DNA from: Mesorhizobium sp. CU3
Lineage (GTDB): Bacteria; Pseudomonadota; Alphaproteobacteria; Rhizobiales; Rhizobiaceae
Assembly (NCBI RefSeq): GCF_006442965.1
Contig: NZ_VFWX01000019.1
Span: 62,001-126,000, forward strand
Direction of reading: 5' to 3'
Length of the DNA stretch: 64,000 nucleotides
Positions 26,059 to 34,483 of this stretch are shown in pieces. The notes below the pieces were generated by a model. It had not been told where the DNA came from, made no database searches, and saw only the letters and a list, made by a program, of their open reading frames with translations. Positions within the stretch are counted from its first letter, which is position 1; every line of letters begins with the position of its first letter. Made by a program: the position numbers and the translations under genes.

Positions 26059-27057
26059 ATGGCAGTCACCCTAGACCAGACGATCGCGCAGAAGCAGCAC
26101 ACCTTCTTCTCGCGGCTCTTCGCCAACCAGACCTTCTGGGTGGTGATCGCGGTCATCCTCGCCTGCCTGTTCCTGTCCTTCGCCACCGATTCCTTCGCCA
26201 CCTCGAAGAACCTCTTCAACATAACCCGCAACGTCACCTTCGTCGCCATCGTCGCGCTCGGCATGACTTTCGTCATCATCACCGGCGGCATCGACCTGTC
26301 GGTCGGCTCGGTGCTTTGCCTGTGCTCGATGGTGCTCGCCGTCACCATGCATGCCGGCTATTCGATCGAGATCGGCATACTGGCCACGATCGTCACCGCG
26401 CTGGCCATCGGCGCCTTCAACGGCATGCTCATCGCCTATCTCGGCTTCCCGCCCTTCGTGGTGACGCTCGGCATGCTGTCGGTGGCGCGCAGCCTTGCGA
26501 TGGTCGCGTCCAACAACACAGTGGTCTTCCAGTTCGGGCCGGACCACCAGAAGCTTTTGGCGCTGGGCGGTGGCGCCTGGGTGTTCGGCATCGCCAATCC
26601 GGTGCTCTACATGATCATCCTGGCGCTGATCACCGGCTTCATCCTGCGCTGGACCAAGTTCGGCCGGCATATCTTCGCCATTGGCGGCAATGAGCATGCG
26701 GCGACGCTGACCGGCGTTCCCGTCAAGCAGATCAAGGTCGCCGTCTACATGATCTCTGCGCTGTCGGCGGGAATCGCCGGCATCATCCAGACCGGCTGGC
26801 TGGGCGCGGTCACCACCAATCTCGGCACCGGTATGGAGCTGCAGGTGATCGCCGCAACCGTCATCGGCGGCGCCAATCTCGCCGGCGGCGTCGGCACCGC
26901 CATAGGCGCTGTCGTCGGGGCTGCGCTGATCGAGGTGATCCGCAACAGCCTTGGGCTGCTCGGCATCAATGCCTTTTGGCAGGGCACCTTTATCGGCGGC
27001 GCCATCATCCTGGCGGTGCTGTTCGACCGTATCCGCAACTTCAGGCGCAGCGACTAG
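26059..27057 (+). CDS. Sugar ABC transporter permease (CUT2)
   Basis: A 332-residue inner-membrane permease with the CUT2 signature GGIDLSVGSVLCLCSMVLA, FGRHIFAIGGNEHAATLTGV and VIGGANLAGGVGTAIGAVVGA. ATG at 26059 follows AGGAAAGGTCGATA. It forms a homodimeric channel with the preceding ATPase and the divergently encoded binding protein. Confidence 0.92.
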   Translation: MAVTLDQTIAQKQHTFFSRLFANQTFWVVIAVILACLFLSFATDSFATSKNLFNITRNVTFVAIVALGMTFVIITGGIDLSVGSVLCLCSMVLAVTMHAGYSIEIGILATIVTALAIGAFNGMLIAYLGFPPFVVTLGMLSVARSLAMVASNNTVVFQFGPDHQKLLALGGGAWVFGIANPVLYMIILALITGFILRWTKFGRHIFAIGGNEHAATLTGVPVKQIKVAVYMISALSAGIAGIIQTGWLGAVTTNLGTGMELQVIAATVIGGANLAGGVGTAIGAVVGAALIEVIRNSLGLLGINAFWQGTFIGGAIILAVLFDRIRNFRRSD

Positions 27058-27172
27058 CGCTATTCGGTTCGGTCCCTATCGCTCAGTCTGAAAATCCGTT
27101 CGGACGGCAGGGACGCAGGTTCGGCCGTATTCTGCCTGCCTTGACGCGACCAGACACCCGCCGCACTATTCC

Positions 27173-27205
27173 CCCGCAGGCGAAGGGAGGCCAGTCGCCT
27201 GCGGG
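27173..27205 (+). promoter_or_regulatory. Stem-loop overlapping the ribosome-binding region of the AraC gene
   Basis: CCCGCAGGCGA (27173-27183) and TCGCCTGCGGG (27195-27205) form a perfect 11-bp stem with an 11-base loop. The 3' arm overlaps the Shine-Dalgarno GGGAGG at 27203-27208, and the loop carries a second GGGAGG (27185-27190). It could limit translation of the regulator. The rest of the 161-bp gap shows nothing clear. Confidence 0.5.
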
Positions 27206-27218
27206 AGGAACGATACCC

Positions 27219-28043
27219 ATGACGGACGCGATCAGGCTCTATTGGGGCCGGTTCGGACATGTCTCCGTGCTGAATGTCGCCAACGACTTCGTCACCCATG
27301 CGCATGGCGAGGCGCATCTCATCATCTGGCTGGAAGGCACGGCCGGCGAAATGACCATCGGCCGCGAGACGGTGCGGCTCGGACCGGACACCGCCGCCGG
27401 CATCAATTCGTTCCAGCCGCACAGCCATGCGCTTTCGCATGACGGCAGGCCAGGCCTGTTCCTGGCCTTCTACATCGATCCGGACTGGGCCCGCCGCCGT
27501 CGCGACCTGCCGTCGTCGGCGCCGCTGTTCGCGCAGGCCGCGATCACGCTGGAACCCTGGCTGCATCAGGCCGCGGCCAACCTTCTTGATCACCTCAGCG
27601 ACAATGAAAGCGTCGACGACGTCGCCAACTACGAGATCGAGCGCTTCATCGACTCAGTGCTCGATGCTGCCGACGCCTCGGCGCAGGTCGCCCGCTGCCG
27701 CCTCAACACTCTGCAGGATTTCCGCGTCCGCAAGGCGATCCAGCTGATGAAGGCCAATGTCTGCGAGCGCATCTCCTTCGACGACGTCGCCCGTTCGGTC
27801 GGCCTATCCCGGCCGCACTTCTTCGCTTTGTTCAAGGAACAGACCAACCTGACGCCCAACGTCTACTGGAACACGCTGCGCATGGAAGAAGCCGTGCGCC
27901 AGCTGCAGTGGTCGCAGGAGCCGCTGATCTCGGTCGCCTGCAATCTCGGCTTCACCACCCAGGGCAATTTCTCGCGCTTCTTCCGCGACCATGTCGGCGT
28001 GCCGCCGACGCTCTATCGAGAAGCCGCACGGGCGATCACCTAG
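27219..28043 (+). CDS. AraC-family transcriptional regulator
   Basis: A 274-residue regulator. The N-terminal cupin-like domain has FVTHAHGEAHLIIWLEG and FQPHSHALSH, which would sense a small ligand. The C-terminal AraC DNA-binding domain has two helix-turn-helices: ISFDDVARSVGLSRPHFFALFKEQ and PLISVACNLGFTTQGNFSRFFRDHVGVPP. ATG at 27219 follows GGGAGGAACGATACCC. It sits between the CUT2 transporter and the molybdenum hydroxylase cluster, either of which it may regulate; the direct adjacency upstream of the hydroxylase genes makes that cluster the first candidate. Confidence 0.9.
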   Translation: MTDAIRLYWGRFGHVSVLNVANDFVTHAHGEAHLIIWLEGTAGEMTIGRETVRLGPDTAAGINSFQPHSHALSHDGRPGLFLAFYIDPDWARRRRDLPSSAPLFAQAAITLEPWLHQAAANLLDHLSDNESVDDVANYEIERFIDSVLDAADASAQVARCRLNTLQDFRVRKAIQLMKANVCERISFDDVARSVGLSRPHFFALFKEQTNLTPNVYWNTLRMEEAVRQLQWSQEPLISVACNLGFTTQGNFSRFFRDHVGVPPTLYREAARAIT

Positions 28044-28149
28044 GGCGCCTGTTTTTCCGACTGGTTGATACGCGCTCAAGACGCATTGATAAGCGCCGGC
28101 CCGCCGGCGGCCCTAGCCTCCTATCGATCTTGGCAAGGGAACCCAGTCC

Positions 28150-28593
28150 ATGGCGAAAGTCACCATTTCCAGCGTCATCGACGCGCCGGTCGAAAAGGTC
28201 TGGGCGCGCATCCGCGACTTCAACGGTCTGCCGAGCTGGCATCCGCGCATGGTGGAAAGCCATATCGAAGACGGCAGAGACGCCACCGCGATCGGCTGCG
28301 TGCGAAATTTCAAACTGGTCAGCGGCGCAACAGTGCGGGAGAAACTGCTCGACTTCTCCGACCAGAATTTCCTGGTCAGCTATTCCATCCTCGAAACGCC
28401 GCAGCCGCTCACCAACCACAAGGCGACGCTGCAATTGCGGCGCGTCACCGACGGCAACCGCACCTACGCCGAATGGACGGCAAGCTTCGACGCCGCGCCC
28501 GAGGAGGCCGACAAGCTGGCCGAGGGCATGGGCGCCAACGTCTTCCAAGGCGGTTTCAACGCCCTGAAGACCCATTTCGCCGGTCAGAGCTGA
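28150..28593 (+). CDS. SRPBCC-family protein (possible CoxG-like accessory protein)
   Basis: A 147-residue START/Bet v1-like protein beginning AKVTISSVIDAPVEKVWARIRDFNGLPSWHPRM, the polyketide-cyclase/SRPBCC signature. The fold makes a hydrophobic ligand-binding pocket. Its position directly before the FAD, Fe-S and Mo subunits recalls coxG, an SRPBCC protein of carbon monoxide dehydrogenase clusters that helps membrane attachment of the enzyme, but this copy lacks an obvious C-terminal membrane segment. The role here is inferred from context. Confidence 0.75.
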   Translation: MAKVTISSVIDAPVEKVWARIRDFNGLPSWHPRMVESHIEDGRDATAIGCVRNFKLVSGATVREKLLDFSDQNFLVSYSILETPQPLTNHKATLQLRRVTDGNRTYAEWTASFDAAPEEADKLAEGMGANVFQGGFNALKTHFAGQS

Positions 28594-28605
28594 CGGGAGC
28601 CCGCC

Positions 28606-29400
28606 ATGTCGCTTGCGCTACGCACCTTTTCGAGCGTGAAAGACGCCAACACCGCGCTGCAGGTGTCGGGCACCCGCTATCTTGGCGGCGGCACGCTCGT
28701 CATCCGCGCGGCCAATGAAGGCGACGTTTCCGTCTCCAGCCTGATCCGTGTCACCGACCCCGGCCTGTCGCAGATCGCGGTTTCCGACGACAAGGTCTGG
28801 CTCGGCGCTTCCGTCACCATGGCGGCGATCGCGCGCCGTCCAGAGCTTGCAGCACTTGCGCCGGCCGCGCGCGCCGTCGGCGGCCCGGCGATCCGCAACA
28901 TGGCTACCGTCGGCGGCAATTTGTTCGCCACTGCCCCTTACGGCGACTTCGCGGTCGCGCTGCTGGCGCTGGACGCGACCGTCGCCACCGAAGACGGCGA
29001 AATGCCTATCGAGACCTTCCTGGCCGGCCGCGACACCAGTCGCGCCATCGTCACCGCTGTCGGCTTTTCATTGCCCAAGGCGGAGAGCTTCCGCTTCCTG
29101 AAAGTGTCGCGCATCAAGCCGAAGGGCATCTCGGTGCTGAGCATCGCCGCGCATCTGCAACGCACGGTCGACGGCAGCGTGACCTCGGCCCGCATCGCTC
29201 TGGGCTGCATGGCCGACCGGCCGATGCGCGCCAAGGCGGCGGAGAAGGCGCTGCTCGGCTGCAAGCTGACGCCGCAGGAGATCGCGCCGGCGCTGGCCGC
29301 CGCGGTCGAAGGCATCGCGCCGATCACCGACCCGATCGCCAGCGCCTGGTATCGCGCCGAGGTGCTGCCGGTCCATCTCGGCCGATTGTTGCTGACATAA
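28606..29400 (+). CDS. Molybdenum hydroxylase, FAD-binding (medium) subunit
   Basis: A 264-residue subunit with the FAD motifs RYLGGGTLV and MATVGGNLFATAPYGD and a C-terminal CO-dehydrogenase flavoprotein domain. The medium subunit passes electrons from the 2Fe-2S clusters to an acceptor. It is 12 bp downstream of the SRPBCC gene and upstream of the Fe-S subunit, so it is operonic. Confidence 0.9.
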   Translation: MSLALRTFSSVKDANTALQVSGTRYLGGGTLVIRAANEGDVSVSSLIRVTDPGLSQIAVSDDKVWLGASVTMAAIARRPELAALAPAARAVGGPAIRNMATVGGNLFATAPYGDFAVALLALDATVATEDGEMPIETFLAGRDTSRAIVTAVGFSLPKAESFRFLKVSRIKPKGISVLSIAAHLQRTVDGSVTSARIALGCMADRPMRAKAAEKALLGCKLTPQEIAPALAAAVEGIAPITDPIASAWYRAEVLPVHLGRLLLT

Positions 29401-29460
29401 ACATCCATGGGGGACGCGCGTCTGTCCGGTTCATTCGGGCAGGCGAGCAGGGAGGAAAGA

Positions 29461-29943
29461 ATGGCAAAAGTCCCGGTTCAGTTCACGCTCAACGGTTCGG
29501 AGAAAGCCGAATTCGTCGAAAGCGGCACGACGCTGCTCCACGCGCTGCGCGACAAGATCGGCGACACCTCGCCGAAGGGCGGCTGCCACCAAGGCACTTG
29601 CGGCGCCTGCTCGGTGATCATCGACGGCGAGCTGCGGCTCTCTTGCCTCACACTTGCCGAGACCTGCAACGGCACCGACATCAAGACCACCGCCGGCCTT
29701 GCCGAAGGCGGTGTGCTGCATCCGTTGCAGCGCGCCTTCCTCGACGCCTTCGCCACCCAATGCGGCTTCTGCACGCCGGGCATGATCATGGCCGCCAAGG
29801 TCTTGCTCGACCGCACGCCGAACCCCAGCCGCGAGGAGGTGATCGAAGCGCTGTCCGGCAACATCTGCCGCTGCACCGGCTACGAGCCGATCATCCAAGC
29901 GGTGCTCACCGCCGCGCGCGCCAACTCGCAGAACGCCGCCTGA
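29461..29943 (+). CDS. Molybdenum hydroxylase, 2Fe-2S (small) subunit
   Basis: A 160-residue subunit with a plant-type ferredoxin cluster site (GGCHQGTCGACSVIIDG, later SCLTLAETC) and the second, helical 2Fe-2S site (QCGFCTPGMIM and GNICRCTGYEPI). All eight cysteines are present. ATG at 29461 follows GGGAGGAAAG. It links the Mo site to the FAD subunit. Confidence 0.95.
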   Translation: MAKVPVQFTLNGSEKAEFVESGTTLLHALRDKIGDTSPKGGCHQGTCGACSVIIDGELRLSCLTLAETCNGTDIKTTAGLAEGGVLHPLQRAFLDAFATQCGFCTPGMIMAAKVLLDRTPNPSREEVIEALSGNICRCTGYEPIIQAVLTAARANSQNAA

Positions 29944-29954
29944 GGGAACGAGCC

Positions 29955-31322
29955 ATGGAGCTGCGCAAGAACTACTTCGCCGATGTCCGCAAGGACGGCC
30001 TGCACGAGATCGGTCAGCCGCGGCCGCGCCTCGATTCACCGGGACATGTGACCGGCAAGACCGCCTATTTCGCCGACCGCAATTTTCCCGGCATGCTGCA
30101 TTTGAAGATGGTGCGCAGCCCGCACCACCACGCCCGCATCCGCTCGATCGACACCTCGGAAGCAGAGAAGCACCCGGGCGTCGCGCGCGTGCTCACCGCG
30201 AAAGACGTGCCGCACAATGTCTACACCATCCTGATCCTGATCCAGATCGGCCCCGAGGACGAGACGGTGCTGGCCGACGGCAAGGTGCGCTGGAAGGGTG
30301 AGGCCGTGGTCGCCGTGCTGGCCGAGACCGAGCGCGCCGCGCAGGAGGCCGCCGCCAAGGTCAAGGTCGACTACGAGGTGCTGCCCGCCGTCTTCGACAT
30401 GGAAGAAGCGCTGAAGCCCGGCGCGCCCTTGGTCAACGAACATCACGGGCAAAATTATTACCTCTATGACAGCGGCGAGTGCCGCAAGGTTCGCTTCGGC
30501 GATGTCGAGGCAGGTTTTGCCATGGCCGACCACATCCTCGAACAAAGCTACCAGTCCTCGCCGATCGAGCACGCGCCGACCGAGACGACCGGCTGCGTCG
30601 TGGCGCCCGAAGGCAATGACCGCTTCACCTGCTACACCAACACGCAGGCGATGTTCTTCACCCTCGACAACACCTCGATCATCCTGCAGATGCCGGGTTC
30701 GAAATTGCATTTCGTCGGCGGCACCGTCGGCGGCGGTTTTGGCGGTAAGGTCGACGTCATCGTCGAGCCGATCGCCATCCTCGCCGCCAAGCTCACGGGA
30801 CGTCCGGTCTCCTTCATCTACAGCCGCGAGGAAGAGATGCAGGTCTCTTCGCCGCGCGCGGCGGAAAAGGTCGTCATCAAGGACGGCGTCATGAAGGACG
30901 GCCGCATCGTCGCGCGCAAGGTGACCGGCTACACCGACGCCGGCGCCTATTCGCGCCACTCGCCCTATGGCGCGCAGAAGGGCGCCGCGCACTATCCCGG
31001 CCCCTACACGATCCCCAATGTCTGGATCGACACCTATTGCGTCTACACCAACCGCACGCCTTCGTCGGCCATGCGTGGCTTCGGCGTCACCATCGGCGAC
31101 TTCGCGCTCGAAGTGCAGATGGACAAGCTGGCGCGGCTGATCGGCATGGATCCGCTCGAATTCCGCTTCATCAACGCCTATCGCGACGGCGACATGAAGG
31201 CGCATCGCCAGCCGACCGAGGGCGCCGCGCTGATCGAATGCATGCAGGAAGCCTCGCGCGCCGCCAACTGGCCGGTGGCGGAGAAATACATGGCGATGTC
31301 CTCCTACAGGAAGGGAGCCTGA
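29955..31322 (+). CDS. Molybdenum hydroxylase large subunit, N-terminal half (separate gene)
   Basis: A 455-residue protein covering the aldehyde oxidase a/b hammerhead domain and the first molybdopterin-binding domain. It has GHVTGKTAYFADRNFPGMLH near the start and the conserved GGTVGGGFGGK and SAMRGFG segments. It stops with TGA at 31320-31322, one base before the ATG of the gene for the other half. The two halves together (789 residues) equal one normal CoxL/XdhB-type subunit. AAGGGAGCC just before the stop can serve as ribosome-binding site for the second half, so the split looks natural rather than a sequencing error. Confidence 0.9.
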   Translation: MELRKNYFADVRKDGLHEIGQPRPRLDSPGHVTGKTAYFADRNFPGMLHLKMVRSPHHHARIRSIDTSEAEKHPGVARVLTAKDVPHNVYTILILIQIGPEDETVLADGKVRWKGEAVVAVLAETERAAQEAAAKVKVDYEVLPAVFDMEEALKPGAPLVNEHHGQNYYLYDSGECRKVRFGDVEAGFAMADHILEQSYQSSPIEHAPTETTGCVVAPEGNDRFTCYTNTQAMFFTLDNTSIILQMPGSKLHFVGGTVGGGFGGKVDVIVEPIAILAAKLTGRPVSFIYSREEEMQVSSPRAAEKVVIKDGVMKDGRIVARKVTGYTDAGAYSRHSPYGAQKGAAHYPGPYTIPNVWIDTYCVYTNRTPSSAMRGFGVTIGDFALEVQMDKLARLIGMDPLEFRFINAYRDGDMKAHRQPTEGAALIECMQEASRAANWPVAEKYMAMSSYRKGA

Positions 31323-31323
31323 G

Positions 31324-32328
31324 ATGGCGATCCGGCGTGGACGCGGCGTCGCCGCGATCAACTATCCGACCGGCATGAATCTCGGCGGCGACCCGACCCA
31401 GGCGCTGGTGCATTCGACGCCGACCGGCAATTTCACGGTGACGCTGTCGTCGGTCGATCTCGGCCAGGGCATGAAGCAGATCATGGCGCAGATCTGCGCC
31501 GAGACGATCGGCGTGCCGACCGACCGCGTCATCATCGACACAGCCGACACCGACACCGGTCCGCACTGCATGGGCACCTTCGCCTCGCGCGGCACGCACC
31601 GCGCCGGCAACGCCGTCATCCAGGCCGCCAAGGAAGCCCGCCAGGTGATGCTGGAAGTGGCGGCCGAGGAGCTGGAGGTGAACGCTTCCGACCTTGAGAC
31701 CGACGGCGAGGGCAACATACAGGTGAAGGGCGCGCCTCAGAAATCGATCTCGATCTTCGACGTCGCATTGTCGGCGCATTTCAAGCGCGGCCGCTCGATT
31801 TCGGGACGCGGCATGTTCCTGATCCCGCGCTCCTATCCAGAGAAGGAAACCGGCGCGATGAAGCCGTCCACCTGCTACGCCCACGCCTGCACCGTGGCAG
31901 AGGTCGAGGTCGACGACGAGACCGGCGAAGTGACGGTGCTGACGGTGAAGAACATCTTTGAGATCGGCCGGGCGCTTAATCCGAAAATGGTCGAGCAGCA
32001 GCTGGTCGGCGGCTCCTGGATGGGCATCAGCCACGCGCTCTACGAGACGACCGAGCCCTATTACCCGAACCGCGACCATGGCGGCACCGACTTCAACCAA
32101 TATCTGATGCCTGGCCCCGGCGATCTGGCCGAGACCGAAATCATCGTGCTGGAGCGCCCATCCGCCGACGGGCCGTTCGGCGCCAAGGGACCTGGCGAGA
32201 TGTGCGCCAACCCGCAGATCCCTGCGGTCGCCAACGCCGTCTTCGACGCCGTCGGCGTGCGCATCGACACGCTGCCGATCACGCCCGAACGCATCCTGCG
32301 CGCATTGAAGGCGCAGGCAGCAAGCTGA
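31324..32328 (+). CDS. Molybdenum hydroxylase large subunit, C-terminal half (separate gene)
   Basis: A 334-residue protein containing the second molybdopterin-binding domain, with VDLGQGMKQIMAQ, FASRGTHRAGNAV and the active-site segment GPFGAKGPGEMCANP, whose Glu corresponds to the catalytic glutamate of this enzyme family. It starts 1 bp after the stop of the N-terminal half. A comparable split of the large subunit is known for some enzymes of this class, for example nicotinate dehydrogenase of Eubacterium. The substrate cannot be read from the sequence; the CO-dehydrogenase active-site loop with Cys was not seen, so CO oxidation is unlikely. Confidence 0.9.
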   Translation: MAIRRGRGVAAINYPTGMNLGGDPTQALVHSTPTGNFTVTLSSVDLGQGMKQIMAQICAETIGVPTDRVIIDTADTDTGPHCMGTFASRGTHRAGNAVIQAAKEARQVMLEVAAEELEVNASDLETDGEGNIQVKGAPQKSISIFDVALSAHFKRGRSISGRGMFLIPRSYPEKETGAMKPSTCYAHACTVAEVEVDDETGEVTVLTVKNIFEIGRALNPKMVEQQLVGGSWMGISHALYETTEPYYPNRDHGGTDFNQYLMPGPGDLAETEIIVLERPSADGPFGAKGPGEMCANPQIPAVANAVFDAVGVRIDTLPITPERILRALKAQAAS

Positions 32329-32336
32329 GCGGGACG

Positions 32337-33218
32337 ATGGCTCTCACCGACGCCGTTGAGATCGCGGCCTCGCCGGAGGCGATAGCCGCCCGTCTTGCCG
32401 CCTCGCGCTACCTCGCCGACGAGAGCCTCGCGACCGCGATCTTCCTGGCGATCCGGCTGGGCAAGCCGCTGCTGCTCGAAGGCGCGCCGGGCGTCGGCAA
32501 GACCGAAGCCGCGAAAGCGGTCGCCGAGCTGCTCGGCCGCGAGCTGGTGCGCCTGCAATGCTATGAAGGCATCGACGCCGCGCATGCGCTCTACGAGTGG
32601 AACTACCAGCGCCAATTGCTCGCCATCCGCCATGCCGGCGAGCACGAGATCGACATCTATGACGACCGCTTCCTGATCGCCCGCCCGCTGCTGCAGGTGC
32701 TGCGAGCGCCGGACCAGCGCGTGCTGCTGGTCGACGAGATCGACCGCTCCGACCACGAGTTCGAAGCGCTGCTTTTGGAATTCCTCTCCGACTTCCAGAT
32801 CAGCATCCCGGAACGCGGCACGATCCGCGCCGCGACCCAGCCGATCGTCATCCTGACCTCCAACCGCACCCGCGAGCTGGCCGAGGCGCTCAGACGGCGC
32901 TGCGTCTATCACTGGATCGGCTATCCCGACGCCGCCCGCGAAGCCGAGATCATCATGCTGCGCGCCAGCGACGTCGCCGAAGCGACCGCACGCGCGGTGG
33001 CGAACGCGGTGCAGGAAATCCGCGCGCGCCCGCTGGCCAAGCCCCCCGGCATCGCCGAGGCGGTCGAATGGGCGAATGCCGCGACCATCCTTGAGAAAGG
33101 CGGCTGCCAATGGCCGGAGGCCTTTCGGCGGGCTATCGGCGTGCTGATCAAGGATGAGGAAGATTTGACTGCGATCGCGCCGGGCCTCGGAAAGATCGTC
33201 GAGGAGGCCCTTGCGTGA
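32337..33218 (+). CDS. MoxR-type AAA+ ATPase (CoxD-like)
   Basis: A 293-residue AAA+ ATPase with Walker A GAPGVGKTEAAK, Walker B VLLVDEIDRSD and sensor 1 VILTSNRTRELAEALRRRC. CoxD of the CO dehydrogenase cluster is a homologue that matures the metal centre of the Mo enzyme together with the VWA protein CoxE. The stop overlaps the ATG of the VWA gene (TGATG), which supports such a partnership here. Confidence 0.9.
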   Translation: MALTDAVEIAASPEAIAARLAASRYLADESLATAIFLAIRLGKPLLLEGAPGVGKTEAAKAVAELLGRELVRLQCYEGIDAAHALYEWNYQRQLLAIRHAGEHEIDIYDDRFLIARPLLQVLRAPDQRVLLVDEIDRSDHEFEALLLEFLSDFQISIPERGTIRAATQPIVILTSNRTRELAEALRRRCVYHWIGYPDAAREAEIIMLRASDVAEATARAVANAVQEIRARPLAKPPGIAEAVEWANAATILEKGGCQWPEAFRRAIGVLIKDEEDLTAIAPGLGKIVEEALA

Positions 33219-34483
33219 TGCGCGACCTCAACAATCCCTTCTCCCCGTTCACGGGGAGAAGGTGCCCCGAAGGGGCGGATGAGGGGCAGCGCCAACCTCC
33301 GATGTCGGCGCTGCCCCTCACCTGCCTGCCGGCATCCTCTCCCCGTAAACGGGGCGAGGAAGGCTTACCCCAAGCCGCCGCGCCCTTCCTCGGCTTTGCT
33401 CGCCTGCTACGCCGTCACGCCTTCGCCATTGCCCCCGAGCAAATCACCAGCTTCATGCAGGCCGTAACCCTGCTTGGCCCCCGCTCGATGAACGACATCC
33501 GCGAAGCCGCACTCGCCACGCTGGCCCCCTCGCCCGACCGTCGCAGCGAATTCGAAGCGCATTTCCGCGCCTATTTCTACGGCGACGCCAAACCTTCGAT
33601 CGAAGGCGAAGAGGACGAAGAAACCCGCATCAAGGACGATCGCGGCACACGCGAAGAGGAAAAGCAAACCACTCGCCGGGAGAAAGGCGGCGAACTGTCC
33701 TCCGCACTCGAGCAATTGAGCAGCCGCGACTTCCAGCGTGATATCGATGGCCTTGGCCAGTTCCGCCGCAAGCTTGCCTCCGCCCTCCCCCCCCGCCGCT
33801 CCTTTCGCACAACCCGCACCCGCTCGCGCGGCACGCTCGATCTTCGGCGCTCGCTCAGCGAAATCGTCAGCGCCGATGGCGATATCCCCTCGCCGCAACT
33901 GCGCCGCCGGCAGACCGTGCCGCGAAAACTGCTGCTGTTGATCGATGTCTCCGGCTCGATGAAGCTCCACACCGCCGATTATCTCAAGCTCGCGCACGCT
34001 ACGGTGCAAGGTGCCGACCGCGCGGAAATCTTTACCTTCGGCACGCGGCTCACCCGCGTCACGTCGGCGCTGCGCATCCGCGACCGCGGGCAGGCGTTGG
34101 CGCGCGCAGCATTGCTCGTCGACGACTGGGACGGCGGCACCCGCATGGGGCCGACCCTGCTTGCCTTGCTCTCGGTGCCGCGCTTTTCCGCCTTCGCGCG
34201 CGGCGCCTGTGTCGTCATTCTGTCCGACGCGCTGGAGCGCGGCGACCATGCCGCCTTCCAGACCGCGATGCGCCGGCTGAGCGACCGCGCCTTCCGGTTG
34301 TCACTGGCGACGCCGCTCGCCGGCGATCCGCGCTTTCGCCCGGCGACCGATGCACTTCGTGCCATCCTGCCGGTTCTCGACGACCTGGTCGACGGCTCGT
34401 CGGTCCGAAGCCTCAGCGATTTCATCCTGGCGCTCGCCCGCCACGCTCCGGCGGCAGAAGCCATCTGGAAAAGGGTCTCGTGA
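33218..34483 (+). CDS. VWA-domain protein (CoxE-like), N-terminus carrying an inserted repeat pair
   Basis: A 421-residue CoxE-type protein. The conserved part starts near PFLGFARLLRRHAFAIAPEQ, followed by an acidic, charged linker and a VWA domain with the MIDAS motif LLIDVSGSMKLH and ILSDALERGD. The start ATG at 33218 overlaps the stop of the ATPase gene. Between start and conserved part the gene reads through two oppositely oriented copies of a dispersed repeat (33238-33363), exactly 126 bases, that keep the frame open and add 42 codons rich in Pro, Gly and Arg. The insertion is confined to a poorly conserved N-terminal tail, so the protein may still work. Confidence 0.88.
   Translation: MRDLNNPFSPFTGRRCPEGADEGQRQPPMSALPLTCLPASSPRKRGEEGLPQAAAPFLGFARLLRRHAFAIAPEQITSFMQAVTLLGPRSMNDIREAALATLAPSPDRRSEFEAHFRAYFYGDAKPSIEGEEDEETRIKDDRGTREEEKQTTRREKGGELSSALEQLSSRDFQRDIDGLGQFRRKLASALPPRRSFRTTRTRSRGTLDLRRSLSEIVSADGDIPSPQLRRRQTVPRKLLLLIDVSGSMKLHTADYLKLAHATVQGADRAEIFTFGTRLTRVTSALRIRDRGQALARAALLVDDWDGGTRMGPTLLALLSVPRFSAFARGACVVILSDALERGDHAAFQTAMRRLSDRAFRLSLATPLAGDPRFRPATDALRAILPVLDDLVDGSSVRSLSDFILALARHAPAAEAIWKRVS
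33238..33292. repeat. RIME-like repeat, copy 2 (inside the VWA gene)
   Basis: Hairpin CTTCTCCCCGT / ACGGGGAGAAG and the tail ending GATGAGGGGCAGCGC, as in the copy at 2560. It faces copy 3; the two tails form GGGGCAGCGCC (33282-33292 region) pairing with GGCGCTGCCCC, a large stem-loop. Confidence 0.85.
33308..33363. repeat. RIME-like repeat, copy 3, inverted (inside the VWA gene)
   Basis: Reverse orientation of the same unit: GCGCTGCCCCTCACCTGCC, then GCCGGCATCCTC and TCCCCGTAAACGGGGCGAGG. It lies head to head with copy 2, 15 bp apart. Confidence 0.82.

Noticed and set aside
31320..31324. Frameshift or sequencing error splitting the Mo large subunit
   Set aside because: The two halves are separated by a clean TGA-G-ATG with a ribosome-binding site and both are complete domains, so a natural split is preferred, although only comparison can settle it.
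28150..33218. Carbon monoxide dehydrogenase (coxMSL)
   Set aside because: The gene content is similar but the large subunit is split and the Cys-containing CO active-site loop was not found.
33238..33363. CRISPR-like or phage attachment site
   Set aside because: Two inverted repeat copies only, no spacers and no integrase; it fits the dispersed intergenic repeat family seen elsewhere in the window.
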